DNA from: Opitutaceae bacterium UBA2377
GTDB taxonomy: Bacteria > Verrucomicrobiota > Verrucomicrobiia > Opitutales > Opitutaceae
NCBI GenBank assembly: GCA_002344205.1
Contig: DDSZ01000029.1
Coordinates: 11,097-75,096 of the forward strand
DNA length: 64,000 nt
Direction: 5' to 3'
Part shown: piece after piece, positions 11,018 through 19,932 of the stretch
How the letters are laid out: the number at the start of each line of letters is the position of its first letter
Position numbering within the stretch: the first letter of the stretch is position 1
Made by a program: the position numbers and the translations under genes
The notes under the pieces: generated by a model
Told to the model about the DNA's origin: nothing
Databases searched by the model: none
Seen by the model: the letters and a program-made list of their open reading frames with translations, nothing else

Positions 11018-11686
11018 TTATTTGAGTAAATCGGGACGGACCTGACGGGTTTTTTCCACCTGTCGCGCGTGCCGCCACTTCTCGATTTCGGCATGATTTC
11101 CGGAAAGCAGTATCTCCGGAACGGACATGCCCCGGAATTCGGCGGGACGCGTGTATTGAGGAAAGTCGAGCAACTTGCTGGTGAAGCTTTCCGTCGTCAA
11201 TGACTTTTCCTCCCCGAGCACGCCGGGGATGAAACGGGCGAGCGCGTCGATCAAAACCGCCGCCGCCAGGGTGCCGTTGGTCAACACGTAGTCACCGATA
11301 CTGACCTCCTGGTCGATGACGGTGTCGCGGATGCGCTGGTCGATACCTTCATAGTGCCCGCTGAGCAGGACAAGGTGTTGCTGTCGGGAAAGTTCCCCCG
11401 CCAAGGCCGGCGAAAGCGGCGTGCCGTCCGGCGTCAGGTAGATCCGCCGGCAGCCGGGCGTCTGCAGCTGCTCGATGGCGGCAAAAACCGGCTCGGGTTT
11501 GAGCACCATGCCGGCACCGCCCCCGAAGGGCCGGTCATCCGCCGTCCGGTGCTTGTCCGTGGTCCATTGGCGCAGGTCGTGAACGTTGACCGCCAGCCGG
11601 CCGGACTCGATGCCCTTGCCGAGGATGCTCTCGGTCAGAAAGCCGTCGAGCATGCGCGGGAAAAGCGTGATGACGTCGATGCGCAT
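11018..11686 (-). CDS. trmD: tRNA (guanine-N1-)-methyltransferase
   Basis: A 222-residue SPOUT-class enzyme that methylates G37 of tRNAs reading CNN codons, preventing +1 frameshifts. Recognisable are [30 protein letters not shown], the trefoil-knot S-adenosylmethionine loops [12 protein letters not shown] and [10 protein letters not shown], and [14 protein letters not shown]. It is followed by rplS after 10 bases. Upstream rpsP is separated by 110 bases containing a terminator; rimM, which normally lies between them, is absent. Confidence 0.98.
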   Translation of the reverse strand: MRIDVITLFPRMLDGFLTESILGKGIESGRLAVNVHDLRQWTTDKHRTADDRPFGGGAGMVLKPEPVFAAIEQLQTPGCRRIYLTPDGTPLSPALAGELSRQQHLVLLSGHYEGIDQRIRDTVIDQEVSIGDYVLTNGTLAAAVLIDALARFIPGVLGEEKSLTTESFTSKLLDFPQYTRPAEFRGMSVPEILLSGNHAEIEKWRHARQVEKTRQVRPDLLK

Positions 11687-11730
11687 GAAATTTTATGCCC
11701 GAAAGTCGCAAGCACCGCCAAGGCTGGCAA

Positions 11731-11759
11731 AGAAAAAGGCCCCGGATGACTCCGAGGCC
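11731..11759 (-). terminator. Intrinsic terminator or attenuator between rpsP and trmD
   Basis: On the minus strand GGCCTCGGA-GTCA-TCCGGGGCC forms a 9-base stem with one mismatch, followed by TTTTTCTTT (11731-11737). It should stop or reduce transcription from rpsP into trmD-rplS. Confidence 0.8.
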
Positions 11760-11796
11760 GAAAACGCATTCCGTCGCGTGCTTGGCGTCAGTCTGT

Positions 11797-12051
11797 TCAG
11801 GCCGTGGCGGCGGCCTTGCGGGCCTTCTTGATCATGGCGTTGAGCGTGTCGGTGGGCTTGGCGCCCTTGCTCAGCCAGTAATCAACGCGGGCGAGATCGA
11901 TGCTGATGGGGTTGCCCTTGCTGGTCGGTGTGTAGGTGCCGATGCTTTCAACGGGCGAACCGTCGCGACGCGAACGGGCCTCGGCGACAACAACGCGATA
12001 ATGCGGCTTGTGGACGGCGCCAACGCGGGTGAGACGGATTTTAAGTGCCAT
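11797..12051 (-). CDS. rpsP: 30S ribosomal protein bS16
   Basis: An 84-residue small-subunit protein. MALKIRLTRVGAVHKPHYR followed by VVVAEARSRRDGSPVESIG and YTPTSKGNPISIDLARVDYW is the standard S16 sequence. The start at 12051 is fixed by homology; the longer upstream frame runs into the divergent ychF promoter region. A perfect -35 (TTGACA) lies upstream. Ends 37 bases before the terminator at 11731-11759. Confidence 0.98.
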   Translation of the reverse strand: MALKIRLTRVGAVHKPHYRVVVAEARSRRDGSPVESIGTYTPTSKGNPISIDLARVDYWLSKGAKPTDTLNAMIKKARKAAATA

Positions 12052-12094
12052 GTGTAATGAATTTCTGAACGGTGCTTGATTGGAAAAGCCGGGA

Positions 12095-12123
12095 AGCACA
12101 CCGCTCGATAAATGGCTTGTCAA
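12095..12123 (-). promoter_or_regulatory. Predicted rpsP promoter
   Basis: TTGACA on the minus strand (12118-12123) is a perfect -35; 17 bases on lies TGTGCT (12095-12100), a weak -10. It sits 44 bases before the rpsP start in the divergent gap shared with ychF. Confidence 0.5.
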
Positions 12124-12154
12124 GCCCCGACTCCCCCTGCTCCCTCGGCCCTTT

Positions 12155-13255
12155 ATGAAAGCCGGAATCGTCGGTCTCCCGAACGTGGGCAAGTCCACTC
12201 TCTTCAACGCCCTCACCCGCTCCCGCAAGGCGGAGGCCGCCAATTATCCGTTCTGCACGATCGACCCCAATGTCGGGGTCGTGACCGTGCCTGATGAACG
12301 TCTCGGCGTGCTGCAAAAGATCGCCAAGACCGGCGTCGTCATTCCCGCCGCCATCGAGTTCGTAGACATCGCCGGCCTCGTCGCCGGCGCCAGCAAGGGC
12401 GAAGGCCTCGGCAACCAGTTTCTCGCCAACATCCGCGAAGTGGACGCCATCGTGCAGGTCGTGCGCTGCTTCGAGGATTCCGACGTGGTTCATACGATGG
12501 GCAACGTCGATCCCGTGCGCGATATCGAGGTCATCACCACCGAGCTCGTGCTCGCCGATCTCGACGCGGTCACCAAGCGCATCGAGAAAACCCAGAAAAA
12601 GGCCAAGTCGGGCGACAAGGAGGCCCAAGCCGAAGTCGCCCTGCTGCAAAAGCTCGAACCGCACCTCAACAGCGGCAAATCCGCCAACACCCTCGCCCTC
12701 ACCGACGATGAAAAGGCCCAGGTGAAGCTCTTCCAACTGCTCACCGCCAAGCCCGTGCTCTTCGCCTGCAACGTCGCCGAGGGCGACCTCGCCACCGCTG
12801 AGCAGAACCCTTTTGTGCAAAAGGTCGCCGAGTATGTGCACGCCCACCACGACGCCGCCTACGTGCCCATCAGCGCCAAGATCGAGGCCGAACTCATCGA
12901 CCTCTCGCCCGAAGAGGCGAAGGAGTTCCTCAAGGATCTCGGCGTCTCGGATTCCGGCGTGTCGAGTCTCATCAAGGCCAGTTACGAGCTGCTCGGATTG
13001 CAGACCTACTTCACGGCCGGAGAAAAGGAAGTCCGCGCCTGGACCATCCACAAAGGCTGGAAAGCGCCCCAAGCCGCGGGCGTGATCCACACCGATTTCG
13101 AGAAGGGCTTCATCAAGGCGGAAGTCGTGTCCTACGCGGACCTTTCCCGCTTGGGCAGTGTCGCCGCCGCCCGCGACGCCGGCAAATACCGTTTGGAAGG
13201 CAAGGAGTATGTCTTTCAGGACGGAGATGTAGCGCTCTTCAGGTTTAACAACTGA
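12155..13255 (+). CDS. ychF: Redox-regulated ATPase/GTPase YchF
   Basis: A 366-residue Obg-family P-loop protein. It begins [20 protein letters not shown] (G1), has the G3-equivalent [21 protein letters not shown], a central coiled-coil arm around residues 125-165, the NVAEGD nucleotide-specificity region, and a C-terminal TGS domain ([19 protein letters not shown] to [14 protein letters not shown]). YchF prefers ATP and associates with ribosomes. The first codon is placed at 12155 because the conserved N-terminus starts there; 25 upstream codons are also open. It is divergent from rpsP. Confidence 0.97.
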   Translation: MKAGIVGLPNVGKSTLFNALTRSRKAEAANYPFCTIDPNVGVVTVPDERLGVLQKIAKTGVVIPAAIEFVDIAGLVAGASKGEGLGNQFLANIREVDAIVQVVRCFEDSDVVHTMGNVDPVRDIEVITTELVLADLDAVTKRIEKTQKKAKSGDKEAQAEVALLQKLEPHLNSGKSANTLALTDDEKAQVKLFQLLTAKPVLFACNVAEGDLATAEQNPFVQKVAEYVHAHHDAAYVPISAKIEAELIDLSPEEAKEFLKDLGVSDSGVSSLIKASYELLGLQTYFTAGEKEVRAWTIHKGWKAPQAAGVIHTDFEKGFIKAEVVSYADLSRLGSVAAARDAGKYRLEGKEYVFQDGDVALFRFNN

Positions 13256-13320
13256 CCTCCGGTTGCAGGCAATTTGGGAAAATCAGCCGCTTGTGCGAAT
13301 TATTGGCATTACTGCATGTG

Positions 13321-13338
13321 GTAAGTGATATTGCTTAC
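13321..13338. promoter_or_regulatory. Imperfect palindrome upstream of PEP-CTERM gene 1
   Basis: GTAAGTGATATTGCTTAC matches its reverse complement at 7 of 9 half-site positions and lies about 110 bases before the preferred start of the next gene, in the only sizeable non-coding gap here (13256-13446). It could be a regulator-binding site. No convincing -10/-35 pair and no correctly spaced sigma-54 site was found. Confidence 0.3.
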
Positions 13339-13446
13339 GGAAAATAGGTAACTTCCGACTGTTGCACACGTCAGACTTGGGGTATTAGCTAAACCTCCAC
13401 CAGTTTGATGCAGCAATTCCCTCCCAGCTTCGATTACCGCAACACT

Positions 13447-15423
13447 ATGGCCTACAAGCCATTGCTGGTATTCTTGGTGATGTTTTTCCTGGGCTTGCCT
13501 GCCGTCAGCATTGCCCAGACCACGGTTTATTGGGATAGGAACAGCAGCACCGCAGGTGCCGGAGGCGCTTCGCCTTCAGGAACTTGGGTAAACAACAACG
13601 GAGCCCCAAATCGCAACTGGTCCACCAGCTCGGCCGGCACCGCCACCACGGCCCGCTGGGATGATGGCAACTACGCCGTCTTCAGTGCCGGCACCGACGC
13701 CACCGGCTCCTACACCGTCACCGTAAGCGACACGGTCAGCGTATCCGGGATCACCGTTGAAGAAGGCAGCCCCACGTTCTCCGGCGGAATCATCAACTTC
13801 GGCGATTCAACCCCGGACTTTATCGTCAATGCCGGCACCACCACGGTTGGCAGCCAGATCACCGGCAGTGACGGGCTGATCAAAGGCGGTGGGGGAACGC
13901 TGATCCTCACCAACAATGCCAACAGTTGGACCGGCCCCTTCATCATCAATGCCGGGTTGGTGCAGTTGAACACCAGTCAAGTCATCCCCGATGCCTCGGA
14001 TGTCACCATCGCTTCTGGCGCGACGCTGCTCCTCAACTGGGGCGTCAACGAAACCATCGGCGCCCTCGCCGGCGCGGGCACGCTCAACATCCGCGGCGGC
14101 CCGTTCACCACGATCGGCGACACCAACACCACTTTTTCCGGCGTCATCGCCGACGACGGCGGCTACGGCACCTTCGTCAAGCAGGGCACCGGCACGCTCA
14201 CCCTTTCCGGCAACAACACCTACACCGGTGTGACCAACATCACCTCCGGCGCCATCGTCGCCGGCAGCAGCACCGCGCTGGGTAGCTCGACCTGGGGCAA
14301 CACCATCAGCAGCGGCGCGGCCCTGCACCTCCAAGGAGGCATCAACCTCACCGAGGGCAGCTTCAGCATCTCCGGCAGCGGCTTGGGCGGTGCCGGCGCG
14401 CTCCGCAACCTCAGTGGCAACAACACCCTGAACGCCGCCATCAACGTCGGCACCGCCGCCACGATTGGGTCTGATGCTGGCACGCTCTCGGTGATCGGCG
14501 ATTTCAATCTCGGCGCCACCACCCTCACCGTCACGGGCGCGGGCAACACCACGCTGCAAGGCGCCGTGAACAACGGCGCCGTGCTCATGGACGGCACCGG
14601 CACCCTCACCTTCGCGGGCAACACCAACAACGGCTTCGGCGGCGGCCTCACCCTCAACCAGGGCACGGTCCAATTGAACAAGACCGGCGGCGCGCTCGCC
14701 ATCAACGGCGGCACAGTGGCCGTCGGCGACGGTGTCGGCGCCGTCAGCTCGGCGAACCTCGTTCTGCTCGGCTCGAATCAGTTGGCGCTTGGCACCGCCG
14801 TGACGGTCAATTCCGACGGCCGCTTCGCCCTCAACAACCAGAGCCAGACGCTCAACACCATCGCCGGCACGGGCCGGATCGACCTCGGCGCCTCCGGCCA
14901 CCTCACTGTCGGCGTATACTCGGGCTCGTCCACCTTTGGCGGCGAGATCACCGGTTCCGGCATTTTTGAAAAAGTGGGCTCCGGCACGTTCACCCTCGGC
15001 TCGGATCTCGCCTTCGACGGCGCCTTCCGTCTCGCCGGCGGCACCCTGGCGCTCAATGGCAACGACCTCATCGCCGACACGCTGCACATCACGGCCAACT
15101 CCATCATCGATTTCGGCAGTGCCGTCGCCTCGCTCCTCTCGGTCACCAATCTCATCGTCGATGCCGGCGTCTCCCTCACGATCAGCAACTGGAGCGACAC
15201 CGTGGATTTTTTCTATGCGCAAAATTGGTCCGGTGCTGTGTTCAACAACACCGGTGTCGCCCCGATGAACCAGGTTTCTTTCACCGGTTTTTCCGGCAGT
15301 GACACCCGCTGGCAGGGTTATGATTCCCAGATCACACCGGTGCCGGAGCCTGCCACCTACGGTGCACTGCTTGTCGGTGCCGGCCTGGCGTTGGTCTGGT
15401 GGCGCCGTCGAAAGAGAGCCTGA
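13447..15423 (+). CDS. Autotransporter-associated beta-strand repeat protein with PEP-CTERM anchor
   Basis: A 658-residue secreted protein. The signal peptide is MAYKPLLVFLVMFFLGLPAV ending SIAQ. The body is a beta-helix of Gly/Asn/Thr-rich repeats such as GLIKGGGGTLILTNNANSW and FVKQGTGTLTLSGNNTYTG, the autotransporter-associated beta-strand repeat. It ends with a canonical PEP-CTERM tripartite signal: VPEPATYGALL, a hydrophobic helix and the RRRKR cluster, so an exosortase (not in this window) should process and anchor it. ATG at 13408 or TTG at 13405 would add 13-14 residues, but the signal peptide begins best at 13447. No Shine-Dalgarno is visible. The last 120 residues are closely similar to those of the next gene. 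Confidence 0.9.
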   Translation: MAYKPLLVFLVMFFLGLPAVSIAQTTVYWDRNSSTAGAGGASPSGTWVNNNGAPNRNWSTSSAGTATTARWDDGNYAVFSAGTDATGSYTVTVSDTVSVSGITVEEGSPTFSGGIINFGDSTPDFIVNAGTTTVGSQITGSDGLIKGGGGTLILTNNANSWTGPFIINAGLVQLNTSQVIPDASDVTIASGATLLLNWGVNETIGALAGAGTLNIRGGPFTTIGDTNTTFSGVIADDGGYGTFVKQGTGTLTLSGNNTYTGVTNITSGAIVAGSSTALGSSTWGNTISSGAALHLQGGINLTEGSFSISGSGLGGAGALRNLSGNNTLNAAINVGTAATIGSDAGTLSVIGDFNLGATTLTVTGAGNTTLQGAVNNGAVLMDGTGTLTFAGNTNNGFGGGLTLNQGTVQLNKTGGALAINGGTVAVGDGVGAVSSANLVLLGSNQLALGTAVTVNSDGRFALNNQSQTLNTIAGTGRIDLGASGHLTVGVYSGSSTFGGEITGSGIFEKVGSGTFTLGSDLAFDGAFRLAGGTLALNGNDLIADTLHITANSIIDFGSAVASLLSVTNLIVDAGVSLTISNWSDTVDFFYAQNWSGAVFNNTGVAPMNQVSFTGFSGSDTRWQGYDSQITPVPEPATYGALLVGAGLALVWWRRRKRA

Positions 15424-15449
15424 TCAGGCCTGTTTCTCTGAGGTAATTT

Positions 15450-15465
15450 CCCCTAAGATCAGGGG
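15450..15465 (+). other. Hairpin after PEP-CTERM gene 1
   Basis: CCCCT-AAGATC-AGGGG is a perfect 5-base stem with a 6-base loop, 27 bases after the stop of the first PEP-CTERM gene. There is no T-run after it. Its arms could also pair with the CCCC/GGGG arms at 15528-15541. Confidence 0.4.
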
Positions 15466-15524
15466 CGAACACCTAGATGGCGATTTAGTCATTCTCCTTG
15501 TAGGCGGAAGTCTTTCAGGAGATA

Positions 15525-15545
15525 ATACCCCCACTCAGGGGATAT
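15525..15545 (+). promoter_or_regulatory. Dyad abutting the start codon of PEP-CTERM gene 2
   Basis: ATACCCCC-ACTC-AGGGGATAT is a dyad ending at the base before the ATG at 15546. If transcribed, the only SD-like stretch (AGGGG, 15537-15541) would be paired with CCCC and hidden. Alternatively it is a DNA site for a dimeric response regulator in front of a TATATG -10 box, in which case the true translation start lies downstream. Confidence 0.4.
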
Positions 15546-18500
15546 ATGAACTACCCATGGCCGACTTCGGTCGTCAGGCTGCGACAGAGGACCAACTGTT
15601 GCGGGCTGTGCCATATCCGATGCCGAACGACATTTGATTCCGACCATGTTAAATGCACAGAGGCGCCTGCCGCCGGCCGGACGACCCCAGCGAAAAGATC
15701 CATATTTCGATCCGCCTGCCTGGGTATTTTGATCCTGCTGGTGCCTCTCTCGGGCGTGGCGCAAACATGGACCGGATCAATTTCCACGCAATGGAATCTC
15801 GCCGGCAATTGGTCGGGCGGCGTGCCCGGGGCCGCAGCCATCGCCACTTTCAACGCCAACACCGCGAACGACCCCAACCTCACCGCCGCCGCTTCAGTTG
15901 GGCGTCTTTTCTTCGATACCGGCAGCGACGAAGAGATCTTCACCGGTGCCAACCTCACCATCGCGAGCATCAGCGGTCTGGGCATCGACAATCAATCCGG
16001 CGTCACCCAGACCTTCAACAACACCCTTGTCATCGCCAACGCGCAAACTTGGAACACCGACAACGGCAACCTCGTCTTCGCCGCCGTCACTCATGGAGCG
16101 ACAAACCTGACCCTCACCGGCAACGGCGGCTTCGATTTCAGCGGCATCCTCACCAACAGTGGCGGCAACCGCACCCTGACCAATGACTCCACTGGGACGG
16201 TAAACTTTTCCGGCGGCATTAACCTATCGAACAATAACACAGGCCGCACTCTTACCTTCACCGGTTCGGGCGACACCTTGGTATCCGGTATTATCGCCAA
16301 CGGCGGCACCACGGCCGGCAATCTGGTAAAAACCGGCCCGGGCACACTCACTCTCGCCAACACCAACACCTACACCGGCACCACGACCGTCGGCACGGCC
16401 GGAGGTGCTTCCGGCGGCACCCTGCGCCTTGGTGCCGCCGGTGCCATTTCCACCAACACCACGACCATCTTTGCCGGCCAGTTGGACCTCGACGGCCACA
16501 ACCAGACCATCGGTGCGCTCACCCTCGGCGGCGGCGCGTCCGGCACCACCGCGCTCGTCAGCACGGGCGGCGGCACACTCACCCTCGGCGGCAACGTTAC
16601 CTACACCGCCACCAACAATCCCAACGGCGCCGTGATCAGCGGACAACTCGGCCTCGGGGCGTCCAACCGCACCTTCACCATCAACAACAGCACCGCGGCG
16701 GATCCGGATCTGACCGTGGATGCGGTGATCTCCGGCTCCGGCGGTCTCATCAAGGCCGGCACCGGCACTCTCGCACTCACCGCGGCCAACACCTATTCCG
16801 GCGGCACCACGCTTTCGGCCGGCGTGCTGACCGTAAGTGATGACCAAGCCCTTGGCACCGGGACGCTCACCCTGAACACCGGCACCCTGCAATCCACCGC
16901 CGCCAATACCGTGGCCAACACTGCGACCCTCGGCGGCAACGTCACCCTGCAGGACATCGATCTCTCGGGCACCTTTACCCAAAGTGGGGGCAACCGTATC
17001 TTGACGCTCAACAACGCCAATCTCTCCGGCACTCTGAATCTATCGAACAACAACACCGGCCGCACGCTCACCACCGCGATTGCCAGCGGCACAACGACAT
17101 TCTCCGGCGTGATTCAAAACGGCGGCACCGGCGCCGGCGGACTGACCAAAACCTTGGGCGGCACCTTGGTGCTCTCCAATGCCAACACCTACACCGGGGC
17201 CACCACCGTGTCCGGCGGCACCTTGATCGTGCAGCACGACTCGGCGCTCGGCTCCACCGCCGGCAGCACGACCGTGGCCTCCGGGGCTACGCTCCAACTG
17301 GACGGCAGCCGGACGATCGGCGCGGAAGGCTTAACCATAAGCGGCGCCGGCGTCGGCGGGGCCGGCGCCCTGCGTCACAGCTCCGGCACCAGTTCATGGG
17401 CGGGTAACATCACCCTCGCCGCCGCCAGCACGATCACCGCGGATGCTGGACTGCTCACGCTTGCCGGCAGCCTCACGGGAGCCAACGGCCGCAACCTGAC
17501 CTTTGCCGGCGATGGCGACATCACCCTCACCGGCACGATTTCCAACGGCAATAGCAGCCTCTTCAGGCTCGGCAACGGCACCCTGACTGTCGGTGCCACC
17601 GCCACCTATACCGGCACCACCAACCTCGGCACCAGCGGTGGCAACTCGACCGGCACCATCCGGCTGGCGGCAGCCGATGTCATCCCCGCCGGCGCCTTCA
17701 ATCTCTTCTCCGGCACCTTTGATCTAAACGGATTCAACGACACCATCGGTGCGATCAATCTCGGCGGCGGCGGGGCTGGTTCCACCGCGGCCGTCACCAC
17801 CGGCAGCGGCACGCTCACCCTTGGCGGCAACCTCGCCTATATCGCCACCAACAACCCGGACGGCGCGACCATCTCCGGCAACCTCAACCTCGGCGGCGCC
17901 AATCGCACCTTTACCATCAACGACAGCACTGCCGCCACGACCGACCTGTCGATCTCCGCAAACATCGGCGCCACCAACCGCAATCTCACGATTACCGGTG
18001 CGGGCAACACGCTCATCTCGGGCATTATCGCGACCGGCACCGGCACGCTCGTGAAACAGGGCGCCGGCACCCTTACATTGACCGGCGCCAACACCTACGG
18101 CGGCATCACCACCGTCAGTGCCGGCACATTGAACATCCAGCACAGCTCAGCCCTCGGCGGCACCGGCGCCGGCACAACCGTTGCCAGTGGCGCCACCTTG
18201 GCGATCGAGGGCAACATCAGCGTGGGCAACGAGGCCATGACGTTGAGCGGAACTGGCGTCGGCGGCTTGGGCGCCTTGCGCAACATCTCCGGCACCAGTT
18301 CTTGGGCGGGCAACATCACCCTCGCCGCCGCCAGCACCATCGCGGCCGAAGCCGGTTCGCTCACCTTCTCCGGCAACCTCACCGGCGCCAACGGCCGCAA
18401 CCTCACTTTCATCGGCGCCGGCGACATCACGGTGAACGGAGCCATCAGCAACGGCACCAGCGCCCTGCTCAAAGACGGATCCGGCACGCTCACGCTGGCC

Positions 18501-19370
18501 GGATCGGCCGCCAACGTTTACAGCGGCGGCACCTCCATCGCCGACGGCACCCTCCGGCTCGGCAAGACCGCCGGCCTGAACGCGCTCGGCACCGGGGCCG
18601 TCACCGTGGGTAATGACGTTGGCCCGGCGTCCAGCGCCCACCTCGTCCTGCTCGCAGAAAATCAAATCGCCGACAACACCACCGTCATGCTCAACAGCGA
18701 CGGCCGGTTCGACCTCAATGGTTTTGCCGAAGCCATCAACATCATCGGTGGCACCGGCATCATCGATCTCGGCTCCGGCGGCCATCTTACCGTCGGCGCC
18801 AACAACGGCTCCTCCGCCTTCGGCGGCTCGATCACCGGCACGGGCGATTTCACCAAACAGGGCACCGGCACCTTCACGCTCAACAGCGACCTGAACCTTG
18901 CCGGCACCTTCACCCTCGCCGGCGGCACGCTGGCGCTGAACGGCAACGACCTCGTCGCCGACACCCTGCACATCACGGCCAACTCCATCATCGATTTCGG
19001 CAGCGCCGTCGCCTCGCTTCTCTCCGTCGTCAACTTTATCATTGATGGCGGTGTGTCCCTCACCATCGCCAACTGGAGCGATGCCGTGGACTACTTTGTC
19101 ACCCAAAACTGGGCCGGCGCAGTTTACGACCTCCGCGGCGCCGCTCCGATGAACCAAATCACCTTCAACGGCTTCGCCGGCAGCGACACCCAGTGGCAGG
19201 AGTATGACCTCCAAATCACGCCGGTGCCGGAGCCGTCCACTTACGGCGCGCTGATGCTCGGTCTCTGCGCCACGCTGTATCTCTGGCGGCGGCGTCAGAC
19301 CAAAAACCAAGCAACGCCCACCAGGCCTGTTCCGGCCGGGGGAAACGACCCAGACCAGGCCGGGGAATGA
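15546..19370 (+). CDS. Large autotransporter-associated beta-strand repeat protein with PEP-CTERM anchor
   Basis: A 1274-residue paralogue of the preceding protein. The hydrophobic export signal lies unusually far in (residues about 55-72, CLGILILLVPLSGVAQ), because the only ATG in frame precedes an n-region of some 50 residues; the start is therefore uncertain. The repeat body contains two long internal duplications: one around LRLGAAGAISTN and LGGGASGTTALV repeated as IRLAAADVIPAG and LGGGGAGSTAAV, and one around GTSSWAGNITLAAASTI, present twice. The C-terminus has VPEPSTYGALM, a transmembrane helix and RRR, but continues 22 polar residues beyond, longer than usual for PEP-CTERM proteins. 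Role: cell-surface or matrix protein (inference). Confidence 0.88.
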   Translation: MNYPWPTSVVRLRQRTNCCGLCHIRCRTTFDSDHVKCTEAPAAGRTTPAKRSIFRSACLGILILLVPLSGVAQTWTGSISTQWNLAGNWSGGVPGAAAIATFNANTANDPNLTAAASVGRLFFDTGSDEEIFTGANLTIASISGLGIDNQSGVTQTFNNTLVIANAQTWNTDNGNLVFAAVTHGATNLTLTGNGGFDFSGILTNSGGNRTLTNDSTGTVNFSGGINLSNNNTGRTLTFTGSGDTLVSGIIANGGTTAGNLVKTGPGTLTLANTNTYTGTTTVGTAGGASGGTLRLGAAGAISTNTTTIFAGQLDLDGHNQTIGALTLGGGASGTTALVSTGGGTLTLGGNVTYTATNNPNGAVISGQLGLGASNRTFTINNSTAADPDLTVDAVISGSGGLIKAGTGTLALTAANTYSGGTTLSAGVLTVSDDQALGTGTLTLNTGTLQSTAANTVANTATLGGNVTLQDIDLSGTFTQSGGNRILTLNNANLSGTLNLSNNNTGRTLTTAIASGTTTFSGVIQNGGTGAGGLTKTLGGTLVLSNANTYTGATTVSGGTLIVQHDSALGSTAGSTTVASGATLQLDGSRTIGAEGLTISGAGVGGAGALRHSSGTSSWAGNITLAAASTITADAGLLTLAGSLTGANGRNLTFAGDGDITLTGTISNGNSSLFRLGNGTLTVGATATYTGTTNLGTSGGNSTGTIRLAAADVIPAGAFNLFSGTFDLNGFNDTIGAINLGGGGAGSTAAVTTGSGTLTLGGNLAYIATNNPDGATISGNLNLGGANRTFTINDSTAATTDLSISANIGATNRNLTITGAGNTLISGIIATGTGTLVKQGAGTLTLTGANTYGGITTVSAGTLNIQHSSALGGTGAGTTVASGATLAIEGNISVGNEAMTLSGTGVGGLGALRNISGTSSWAGNITLAAASTIAAEAGSLTFSGNLTGANGRNLTFIGAGDITVNGAISNGTSALLKDGSGTLTLAGSAANVYSGGTSIADGTLRLGKTAGLNALGTGAVTVGNDVGPASSAHLVLLAENQIADNTTVMLNSDGRFDLNGFAEAINIIGGTGIIDLGSGGHLTVGANNGSSAFGGSITGTGDFTKQGTGTFTLNSDLNLAGTFTLAGGTLALNGNDLVADTLHITANSIIDFGSAVASLLSVVNFIIDGGVSLTIANWSDAVDYFVTQNWAGAVYDLRGAAPMNQITFNGFAGSDTQWQEYDLQITPVPEPSTYGALMLGLCATLYLWRRRQTKNQATPTRPVPAGGNDPDQAGE

Positions 19371-19421
19371 ACCTCAGACTGGTTGCCTTGCACCCGCGCT
19401 GCCACGCTCAAGCTTGGTCGC

Positions 19422-19913
19422 GTGACCAATACGGCTCGAATCCGCCTCGGAATGGGAATTTTACTCTGGGGTTTGCTGACTTCGATCGCCGCCGCGCAGC
19501 TCGCGCCTTCCGACTACATCGGCGGCCACTACGTCGCGAAATCCCCCGCTGCGGAATTCAAGCCGGGCAGTGAAGCCCGCCGGTTGGCCGCCAAGCTCGC
19601 CACGCATTTGCCCGGCGCCTTTGTGGTGCAGGGCAAGGGTCGCTCCATGCAGCCGCTCTACCCGCACGGCACATTGCTGGTCGTGCAGCCCGTGCCGTAT
19701 GAAAAACTGGCCCGCGGCATGACGGTGGTTTTCCGCACCCCGGACAACCAGTCGCTCGCCCACGTGCTGGTCGCCCGCACCGCCGATGGCTGGCGCACCA
19801 GCGGGCTCAACAACCGGCGCGCGGATTTTATTCCCGTGCAAGCCGATGACATCCGCGGCGTCGTGGTCGCGGCTTTCGCCGTGGTGGACGGCGCTGCGGT
19901 CGCCTGGCGGTAA
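19422..19913 (+). CDS. Secreted S24/S26-like serine peptidase
   Basis: A 163-residue protein if the GTG at 19422 is used (MTNTARIRLGMGILLWGLL, a good signal peptide ending AAAQ); ATG at 19452 would give 153 residues but no charged n-region. The mature part holds the signal-peptidase box GKGRSMQPLYPHGTLLVV (Ser in SMxP), box C-like LARGMTVVF, and then LAHVLVARTADGWRTSGLNN. The position of the bacterial general-base Lys is taken by His, followed by a GlNN element, as in the Sec11/archaeal branch. Unlike signal peptidase I it has no transmembrane helix after cleavage. It follows the PEP-CTERM gene by about 50 bases on the same strand, so it may act on those surface proteins (inference). Confidence 0.75.
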   Translation: MTNTARIRLGMGILLWGLLTSIAAAQLAPSDYIGGHYVAKSPAAEFKPGSEARRLAAKLATHLPGAFVVQGKGRSMQPLYPHGTLLVVQPVPYEKLARGMTVVFRTPDNQSLAHVLVARTADGWRTSGLNNRRADFIPVQADDIRGVVVAAFAVVDGAAVAWR

Positions 19914-19932
19914 CCCGCGGCCGCCGCCGCGC

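Noticed and set aside
13290..13350. Possible sigma-54 promoter before PEP-CTERM gene 1
   Set aside because: Candidate GG and GC dinucleotides are spaced 7 or 11 bases apart instead of the strict 10.
13807..15222. Minus-strand open frames of 471 and 387 codons opposite the PEP-CTERM genes
   Set aside because: They mirror the repetitive GC-rich codons of the repeat proteins and encode Gly/Ala/Glu-rich nonsense.
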